This document shows, piece after piece, positions 58,387-64,000 of a stretch of DNA of 64,000 bases. The notes under the pieces were generated by a model. The model worked only from the letters and a program-made list of their open reading frames with translations, was not told where the DNA came from and did no database searches. A program made the translations under genes and the position numbers. Within the stretch, counting starts at the first letter, position 1; each line of letters begins with the position of its first letter. The DNA comes from DATEPR01 sp036273855 (GTDB taxonomy: Bacteria; Actinomycetota; Actinomycetes; Mycobacteriales; Pseudonocardiaceae), in the NCBI GenBank assembly GCA_036273855.1, contig DASUGU010000036.1, positions 26,755 to 90,754 on the forward strand. Reading direction: 5' to 3'.

Positions 58387-59540
58387 CGGTCACCCCCGAC
58401 GTAGCGGCGGACCACCCGGTGCCGGTACATGCTGGTGACGATCTCGTAGTCGATGGTGCCCAGTTTGTCCGCCCACTCCCGCGCGGTCGGCTCACCGCAC
58501 CCGCCCGCGCCGAACAACACGACGACCGCGCCCGCCGGCACGTCGTCGTCACCGCAGTCGACGACCACCTGGTCCATGCTGACCCGGCCGACCACCGGCC
58601 GTCGGGCGCCGGCCAGCCACACGTCCAGGCGGCCGGACAGCGACCGGGGCACCCCGTCGGCGTACCCGACCGGCACCAGCGCGACGGTGGTCGGCCGCTG
58701 TGCCGTCCACGTCCAGCCGTAGCCGACGGACTCGCCCGCGTCGATCCGCTTGGTGGCCACGACGGACGAGCGGAACGTCATCGCGGGGCGCAGGTCGACC
58801 GGAACGTCCACCGGGTTCAGGCCGTAGCAGGCGATGCCCGGCCGGACCAGGTCGAACCGCAGGTCGGGGCGGGTGAGTGTGGCGGCGGAGTTCGCGATGT
58901 GCCGCAACGGTGTCAGCCCGGCCTCGACGGCCTGGCCGTACGCGTCCTGGAACCGGCCGGCCTGCTTGTCGACGGACGGGTGGTCGGGCTCGTCGGCGCA
59001 GGCCAGGTGCGACCACACGGCGACCGTCTCCACTGATCCGGCCCGCTGCGCCGCGACCGCCTCGGCCAGCAGCGCGGGCCAGTCCTCGATGGGGCAGCCG
59101 TTGCGGGACATGCCCGTGTCGATCTTCAGGTGTGCCCTGGCCGGTTTGCCCGCCCGGCCCGCAGCGGCGGCCAACGCCTCCAATTCCTCCACTGAGGACA
59201 CTCCGAAGTGGACGTCAGCGGCGACACCGGGCGTCCGGTCGACCGTCGGCAGGTCGAGCCACGCCAGCAGGGGCACGGTGATCCCGGCCGCGCGCAGGGC
59301 GAGCGCCTCGGCCTGGGAACAGGCACCCAGCCACGTCGCACCCGCCTCGATCGCGGCTCTGGCCACCGGCACGGCGCCGTGCCCGTAGCCGTCCGCCTTG
59401 ACGGTGGCCATCGTCGCGGCACCCGAGTCGGCGGCCAACCCGGCGAGCAGCGACACGTTGTGCCGGATCGCGTCCAGGTCGACGACCACCTCGGCACGCA
59501 CTGGTGTGTCCACCAGCCGATGCTGACACACCGCGGTCAT
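58383..59540 (-). CDS. alr: Alanine racemase
   Basis: A 385-residue PLP enzyme making D-Ala for peptidoglycan. PLP Lys in ATVKADGYGHGAVPVAR, IDTGMSRNGCP, PGIACYGLNP, second catalytic Tyr in VGYGWTWTAQRP, and VGRVSMDQVVVDC. The ATG at 59540 overlaps the nnrD stop (ATGA); a GTG nine codons later (VDTPVRAEVVVDL) is an alternative and closer to many family starts. Target of D-cycloserine. Confidence 0.96.
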   Translation of the reverse strand: MTAVCQHRLVDTPVRAEVVVDLDAIRHNVSLLAGLAADSGAATMATVKADGYGHGAVPVARAAIEAGATWLGACSQAEALALRAAGITVPLLAWLDLPTVDRTPGVAADVHFGVSSVEELEALAAAAGRAGKPARAHLKIDTGMSRNGCPIEDWPALLAEAVAAQRAGSVETVAVWSHLACADEPDHPSVDKQAGRFQDAYGQAVEAGLTPLRHIANSAATLTRPDLRFDLVRPGIACYGLNPVDVPVDLRPAMTFRSSVVATKRIDAGESVGYGWTWTAQRPTTVALVPVGYADGVPRSLSGRLDVWLAGARRPVVGRVSMDQVVVDCGDDDVPAGAVVVLFGAGGCGEPTAREWADKLGTIDYEIVTSMYRHRVVRRYVGGDR

Positions 59541-60976
59541 CGGGCGGACCGGACCGCCCGTATCGCGTCCGGGATCGCCGCCAGCAGCCGGGACGCCGGG
59601 GCCGGCGCGCCCGATGCCGCGATGTCGGCGGCCAGCACGTGCAGGAAGGCGGCGCACCCGGCGGCGAACCACGGATCCAGGCCGGCCGCCAGCAGCGCGC
59701 CGACCAGGCCGGACAGCACATCACCCGACCCGGCGGTCGCCGGCCACGAGGACAGCGCCGAGTTGACCATCGTGCGGCCGTCCGGTGCGGCGATCGCCGT
59801 CGTGTGGCCCTTGAGCAGGACAACGGCGTCGGCCTGCTTGGCCGCGCGCCGGGCCGCGGCCGCCAGGTCGTCGCCGACCTCGCCGAACAGCCGGGCGTAC
59901 TCGCCCGCGTGCGGGGTCAGGACCAGCGGCGTGCCCGGGTCGCGGGCGTCCCACAGCTCGGGGTACTTGGCCAGCAGGGTGATGGCGTCGGCGTCCGCGC
60001 ACACCGGCACGTCGGCGGCCAGCACGGTGCGCAGCACGTCCCTGGCCGCGCTGCCGGTACCCATGCCGGGGCCCACCACCCACGCCTGCACGCGACCGGC
60101 GTCGGCGACCGATCCGGTGGTGACCACCTCCGGCCAGTGCGCCCGCACCGCGTCGGCGGCCGTGCCGGCGAACCGGACCATGCCGGACGTGGCGAGCGTC
60201 GCCGAGCCGGTGGCCAGCACGGCGGCACCCGGATAGGTCGCCGAACCGGCGGCGACCCCGGTGACGCCCTGGCTGTACTTGTCATCGGTCGGACCGGGCA
60301 CCGGCCAGGCCGCGCCCACGTCGGCGGCGGTCAACCCCACCAGGTCGGGCTCGCCCAGTTCGGGCAGCAGCCCGATGTCCACCAGTTCGACCCGCCCGGA
60401 GTGGTGGGCACCCGAGGACAGCACGTGACACGGCTTGCGCGCGCCGAACGTCACGGTGACCGTGGCGCCCACGGCCGGACCGCTCACGGCACCGGTGTCC
60501 GGCTCGACCCCACTGGGCAGGTCGACCGACACGATCGGCGCGGTGACCTCGGCCACCAGTTCGGCCGCGGCGGGCCGCAGCGGCCCGTGCGCGGACAGGC
60601 CCACGATGCCGTCCACCACGACGTCGGCGGCGCGGACGGCGGCGAGCCCGTCCTTGGTGACCCGACCGCCCGCCCGGCGGAACGCGGCCAGGCCGGCCGG
60701 ATGCGCCTTGTCCGGTGCGAGCAGCACCGCGGTCACCGCGACGTTCCTGCGCCGCAGGAAGGCGCCCGCCCACAGCGCGTCGCCGCCGTTGTTGCCGGCG
60801 CCGACCAGCAGCACCACCCGGGCACCGGAGATCCGGCCGGTGCGCTCGCCGAGCAGCCGCGCCACGTGCACCGCGACGCCGAACGCCGCCCTGCGCATGA
60901 GCGCGCCGTCCGGGGTGCGGTCCAGCAGCCGCTGTTCGGCGATCCGGATGTGGCCGGTCGTCCAGATGCCGTGCAT
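59537..60976 (-). CDS. nnrD: Bifunctional NAD(P)H-hydrate epimerase / dehydratase
   Basis: A 479-residue repair enzyme restoring damaged NAD(P)H. N-terminal YjeF_N epimerase (LLVGAGNNGGDALWAG; VDLPSGVEPDTG) to ~residue 215; C-terminal ribokinase-like dehydratase with GPGMGTG, LTPHAGEYARLFG and SWPATAGSGDVLSGLVGAL. Start ATG 18 bp after the glmS stop. Order glmS-nnrD-alr-hydrolase-tsaE is the common actinobacterial one. All junctions to tsaE and beyond are four-base overlaps. Confidence 0.95.
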   Translation of the reverse strand: MHGIWTTGHIRIAEQRLLDRTPDGALMRRAAFGVAVHVARLLGERTGRISGARVVLLVGAGNNGGDALWAGAFLRRRNVAVTAVLLAPDKAHPAGLAAFRRAGGRVTKDGLAAVRAADVVVDGIVGLSAHGPLRPAAAELVAEVTAPIVSVDLPSGVEPDTGAVSGPAVGATVTVTFGARKPCHVLSSGAHHSGRVELVDIGLLPELGEPDLVGLTAADVGAAWPVPGPTDDKYSQGVTGVAAGSATYPGAAVLATGSATLATSGMVRFAGTAADAVRAHWPEVVTTGSVADAGRVQAWVVGPGMGTGSAARDVLRTVLAADVPVCADADAITLLAKYPELWDARDPGTPLVLTPHAGEYARLFGEVGDDLAAAARRAAKQADAVVLLKGHTTAIAAPDGRTMVNSALSSWPATAGSGDVLSGLVGALLAAGLDPWFAAGCAAFLHVLAADIAASGAPAPASRLLAAIPDAIRAVRSAR

Positions 60977-60994
60977 CCTGTCCGGATCCCCCCG

Positions 60995-62854
60995 CTACTC
61001 GACCGTGACGGACTTCGCCAGGTTGCGGGGCTTGTCCACGTCGTAACCCCTGGACCTGGCGATCTCGGCGGCGATCACCTGCAGCGGCACCGTGGAGACC
61101 AGTGGCTGGAGCAGCGTGGGCACCGCGGGCACCTCGATCAGGTGATCGGCGAACGGCCGGACCGTCTCGTCGCCCTCCTCGGCGATGACGATGGTGCGGG
61201 CGCCGCGCGCCTGGATCTCGCTGATGTTGGACAGCAGCTTGGCATGCAACACGCCCCGGCCCTTCGGCGACGGCATCACGACGACCACCGGCAGGCCGTC
61301 CTCGATCAGCGCGATCGGGCCGTGCTTGAGCTCGCCCGCGGCGAAGCCCTCGGCGTGCATGTACGCCAGTTCCTTGAGCTTGAGCGCGCCCTCCAGGGCC
61401 ACCGGGTAGCCGACGTGGCGGCCCAGGAACAGCACGGCCTTCGAGTCGGCGAGCGTGCGGCCCAGGTGGCGGACCTGCTCGATGGTGCCCAGCACCCTGG
61501 CCACGGCGTCCGGCGCGCCCTCCAGCTCGGCGAACTCGCGGGCCACCTCGTCCGGGTACTTCGTGCCCCTGGCCTGGGCCAACGCCAGGCCGACCAGGTA
61601 GTTGGCGGCGATCTGCGCCAGGAACGCCTTGGTGGAAGCGACGCCGATCTCCGGGCCGGCGTGCGTGTAGAGGACGGCATCCGACTCGCGGGGGATCTGC
61701 GCGCCGTTGGTGTTGCAGACGGCCAGCACCCTGGCCTTCTGCTCCCTGGCGTGGCGCACCGCCTCCAGGGTGTCCGCGGTCTCGCCGGACTGGGACACGG
61801 CGACGACGAGCGTGTCGCGGTCCAGCACCGGGTCGCGGTAGCGGAACTCACTGGCCAGCTCGACCTCGACGGGCAGCCGCGTCCAGTGCTCGATGGCGTA
61901 CTTGGCGACCAGCCCCGAGTGGTAGGCCGACCCGCACGCGACGACGAACACCTTGTCCACGTCCCGCAGGTCCTGATCGGACAGCCGCTGCTCGTCCAGG
62001 ATGATCCGGCCGCCGGTGAAGTGGCCGCGCAGCGTGTTGGCCAGCGCGGCCGGCTGCTCCTCGATCTCCTTGAGCATGAAGTAGTCGTGGCCGCCCTTCT
62101 CGGCGGCCGACAGATCCCAGTCCACCTTGAACGGTTCGCCATCGACCTGCTCACCGCGGAAGTCGGTGATGTCGTAGCCGGACCGGGTGATCACCACCAC
62201 CTGGTCCTGGCCGAGCTCGACGGCGTGCCGGGTGTGCTCGATGAACGCGGCGACGTCGGAGGCGACGAAGTTCTCCCCGTCACCGACGCCGACCACGAGC
62301 GGTGACGACCGGCGGGCCGCCACCACCATGTCGGGTTCATCCGCATGGGTGACGACCAGGGTGAACGCGCCCTCCAGCCGCCGGCACACCAGCCGCACGC
62401 TGGCCGGCAGGTCGCCCGCCGTGTCACCGGTCGCGAAGGCCAGCGCGATGAGATGGGCGGCGGTCTCGGTGTCGGTGTCGCTGGTCAGCTCGACACCCTG
62501 GGCCTCGAGTTCGCGGCGCAGCGCGGCGAAGTTCTCGATGATGCCGTTGTGGACGACCGCCAGCCTGCCGGTGGCGTCGCGGTGGGGGTGCGAGTTGCGG
62601 TCCACCGGTGCGCCGTGGGTGGCCCACCGCGTGTGGCCCATGCCCGCGGTGCCGGCGAACCGGTCGCGGCCCACCCGGTCCAGTTCGGCCTCCAGGTTGG
62701 CCAGCCGACCAGCCTTACGCTCGGTAGCCAGAATGTCACCCGTCAGGACGGCGACGCCGGCCGAGTCATAGCCTCGGTACTCGAGCCTGCGCAGGCCGTC
62801 CAGGACGACGTCCAGTGCCTGCCGGTGGCCTACGTAGCCAACGATTCCACACAC
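60995..62854 (-). CDS. glmS: Glucosamine-6-phosphate synthase (isomerising)
   Basis: A 619-residue enzyme making GlcN-6-P for peptidoglycan. After Met removal Cys1 is the glutaminase nucleophile (VCGIVGYVGHRQAL); HTRWATHGAP and HNGIIENFAAL belong to the same domain. Two SIS domains follow (VVACGSAYHSGLVAKYAIE, SQSGETADTLEA; FLGRHVGYPVALEGALKLKE), ending DKPRNLAKSVTVE. The GTG is chosen as Cys must be residue 2; TAGTCT lies seven bases upstream, so the message is probably leaderless. First gene of the operon. Confidence 0.97.
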   Translation of the reverse strand: MCGIVGYVGHRQALDVVLDGLRRLEYRGYDSAGVAVLTGDILATERKAGRLANLEAELDRVGRDRFAGTAGMGHTRWATHGAPVDRNSHPHRDATGRLAVVHNGIIENFAALRRELEAQGVELTSDTDTETAAHLIALAFATGDTAGDLPASVRLVCRRLEGAFTLVVTHADEPDMVVAARRSSPLVVGVGDGENFVASDVAAFIEHTRHAVELGQDQVVVITRSGYDITDFRGEQVDGEPFKVDWDLSAAEKGGHDYFMLKEIEEQPAALANTLRGHFTGGRIILDEQRLSDQDLRDVDKVFVVACGSAYHSGLVAKYAIEHWTRLPVEVELASEFRYRDPVLDRDTLVVAVSQSGETADTLEAVRHAREQKARVLAVCNTNGAQIPRESDAVLYTHAGPEIGVASTKAFLAQIAANYLVGLALAQARGTKYPDEVAREFAELEGAPDAVARVLGTIEQVRHLGRTLADSKAVLFLGRHVGYPVALEGALKLKELAYMHAEGFAAGELKHGPIALIEDGLPVVVVMPSPKGRGVLHAKLLSNISEIQARGARTIVIAEEGDETVRPFADHLIEVPAVPTLLQPLVSTVPLQVIAAEIARSRGYDVDKPRNLAKSVTVE

Positions 62855-62861
62855 AGACCAC

Positions 62862-62867
62862 AGACTA
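62862..62867 (-). promoter_or_regulatory. -10 element of leaderless glmS
   Basis: On the minus strand TAGTCT is followed by seven bases and the GTG start; no Shine-Dalgarno exists. It should drive the whole glmS-nnrD-alr-tsaE run. Confidence 0.6.
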
Positions 62868-63002
62868 GCCATACCACCGCCGTGATCGGGCGGTACCGCT
62901 GGTGGGCGATCGGTGCTGGTCAGCCACACCTCGACCGATCGAGAAGGTCCAGACCATATCGTGGTTGGCGCGGCTGACCCGGCTGCTGGCATGCCCATGG
63001 AC

Positions 63003-63008
63003 TACCGT
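63003..63008 (+). promoter_or_regulatory. -10 element of downstream hydrolase gene
   Basis: TACCGT eight bases before the ATG at 63017 with no Shine-Dalgarno; leaderless start likely. Confidence 0.45.
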
Positions 63009-63016
63009 CAGTACTC

Positions 63017-63841
63017 ATGTCGAGCGAGGCGCGGCAGCTGTTCGCGGAGCTGAGCGGGCCGGGCCCGCACGACGTGTTGCGGGGCGAGCTGGCGCTCGTC
63101 GGCCTGCCGGGCGTGATCAGCACGCCGCGCTCGGGTCTCGGCCTGCCGGCGGTGGCGTTCGGGCACGGGTGGTTGCAGCCCAGCGGGCAGTACCGGGGTC
63201 TGCTGCGGCACCTCGCGTCCTGGGGCATCGTGGCGGCGGCACCCGCCACGCAACGCGGACCGATGCCCTCGCACCGGTTGTACGCCGCCGACCTGCGCAC
63301 CGCGCTCGACGTGTGCGTCGGGGTGCGACTGGGCGACGGCGAGATCAGCGTCGACCCGGCTCGCCTGGGACTGGCCGGCCACTCCACCGGCGGCGGCTCA
63401 GCCGTGCTGGCGGCAGCGGAGGACGACCGGGTGCGCGCGGTCGCGACGATCGCGGCCGCCGAGGTGCGACCGTCCGCCTTGGACGCCGCGGCCCGGTGTG
63501 CCATGCCCGGCCTGCACCTGGTGGGCGGCAAGGACCTGATCGCACCCGCGGTGGCGCACGGCGAGGCGATCGCGACGGCGTGGCGGGGGCCGGTGACGTT
63601 GCGGTCGGTGCCCAAGGCCAGTCACCTGGGATTCACCGAGGGCCGGCACTGGAGCCAGCTGCTGCTGGACGGGAAGCCGGAACGGGCGTCGCAGCGGGCG
63701 GCCAGGGCGATGTTGACCGCGTTCTTCCTGGTGCACGTGGCCGGACAGCGGAAGTACCTGCCGCTGCTGGAGAACAGCATCAAACGCTGCCCGATCGACC
63801 TCCGCCGCGAGCCGGAGCCGGCGCCAGCCAAGAAGCGCTGA
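63017..63841 (+). CDS. Alpha/beta hydrolase (dienelactone-hydrolase/cutinase-like)
   Basis: A 274-residue cytoplasmic hydrolase without signal peptide. AVAFGHGWLQPSGQYRGLLRHL is the oxyanion region, GLAGHSTGGGSAVLAAA the nucleophile elbow (GHSTGG), LVGGKDLIAP supplies Asp and KASHLGF the His; overall like the PET-hydrolase/chlorophyllase-related group. Basic C-terminus (PAPAKKR). Divergent from glmS with ~160 bp between. Substrate unknown. Confidence 0.85.
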   Translation: MSSEARQLFAELSGPGPHDVLRGELALVGLPGVISTPRSGLGLPAVAFGHGWLQPSGQYRGLLRHLASWGIVAAAPATQRGPMPSHRLYAADLRTALDVCVGVRLGDGEISVDPARLGLAGHSTGGGSAVLAAAEDDRVRAVATIAAAEVRPSALDAAARCAMPGLHLVGGKDLIAPAVAHGEAIATAWRGPVTLRSVPKASHLGFTEGRHWSQLLLDGKPERASQRAARAMLTAFFLVHVAGQRKYLPLLENSIKRCPIDLRREPEPAPAKKR

Positions 63842-63880
63842 CCCGGCTGGGACTGACCGGCCAACGCGGCCGCCCGCCAA

Positions 63881-64000
63881 GCCGCCAAGCCGCCAAGCCG
63901 CCAAGCCGCCAAGCCGCCAAGCCGCCAAGCCGCCAAGCCGCCAAGCCGCCAAGCCGCCAAGCCGCCAAGCCGCCAAGCCGCCAAGCCGCCAAGCCGCCAA
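63881..64000. repeat. 8-bp tandem repeat, (GCCGCCAA) x15, running off the window
   Basis: Fifteen perfect copies of GCCGCCAA, preceded by one copy with a single change (CCCGCCAA, 63873-63880). It begins 39 bp after the hydrolase stop; the true length is unknown because the window ends. The unit is not a multiple of three, and both strands are open in all frames. Confidence 0.97.

Noticed and set aside
62855..63016. glmS ribozyme or riboswitch upstream of glmS
   Set aside because: Only ~160 bp of divergent promoter DNA is present, the glmS message appears leaderless, and no ribozyme-like helices were seen.
63881..64000. CRISPR array
   Set aside because: The repeats are 8 bp and contiguous with no spacers; no cas genes are present.

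Overview
This is high-GC DNA from an actinobacterium. Gene content and order, many GTG/TTG starts, leaderless-looking promoters, a WhiB regulator, a BldM-type regulator, two Ser/Thr kinases and the SigD/RsdA pair point to a filamentous Pseudonocardiaceae-type genus. This is inferred from gene order and protein style; no marker rRNA is present. Nearly all of the window is coding. No rRNA, tRNA, CRISPR array, transposase or prophage was seen.

Layout. (1) 1-2.3 kb: SOS mutasome genes imuA'-imuB (imuB cut by the window edge) behind a perfect LexA box. (2) 2.4-15.3 kb: a backbone block in the same order as Mycobacterium tuberculosis Rv0948c-Rv0957: purH, purN, a PerM-like membrane protein, a DUF5336 membrane protein, sucD/sucC, (an inserted B12-binding protein and a large membrane protein), a degenerate M23 peptidase, pcrA/uvrD and chorismate mutase. 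(3) 15.4-31 kb: an accessory signalling stretch. It has small membrane proteins, two anchored proteins and two tandem Ser/Thr kinases, a LysR/DMT-exporter pair, a Crp-family regulator, a DHFR-like and a GNAT-like protein, a PspC-type two-component system facing a PspC protein, guaA and an aldehyde-dehydrogenase-like pseudoenzyme. (4) 32-37 kb: an export/oxidation locus with a Tat lipoprotein flavo-oxidase, a secreted multidomain protein and a ChoD-like GMC oxidoreductase. (5) 37-47.8 kb: a second conserved block (like Rv3410c-Rv3418c, and Streptomyces bldM-whiD-groES): guaB3, guaB, DUF5319, rsdA-sigD, bldM, a TPR-like protein, a MerR/cobalamin regulator, whiB3, groEL1 and groES with a CIRCE operator. 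(6) 47.9-63.9 kb: the tsaD-rimI-tsaB and tsaE-hydrolase-alr-nnrD-glmS clusters. They are separated and interrupted by a GrpB-GNAT fusion, a GntR/MFS/DUF1445 module, a MerR-thioredoxin pair and matB. The window ends inside an 8-bp tandem repeat.

How the genes work together. Five purine genes (purN, purH, guaA, guaB, guaB3 family), the succinyl-CoA synthetase pair, cell-wall precursor genes (glmS, alr) and the t6A tRNA-modification genes form the housekeeping frame. Regulatory genes (SigD/RsdA, BldM-like, WhiB3, MerR/B12, tandem kinases, PspC system) sit between them.

The strongest candidate for something undescribed is upstream of chorismate mutase (about 14.80-14.98 kb). A short ORF with three Tyr and two Phe codons within eight codons is followed by mutually exclusive antiterminator and terminator pairings: a ribosome-mediated Phe/Tyr attenuator. 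Other points are a family of similar extracytoplasmic domains spread over three genes around the tandem kinases, a BldM homologue without the phospho-acceptor Asp, a degenerate LytM protein under a perfect CRP box, and a frameshift-tolerant 8-bp repeat at the right edge.
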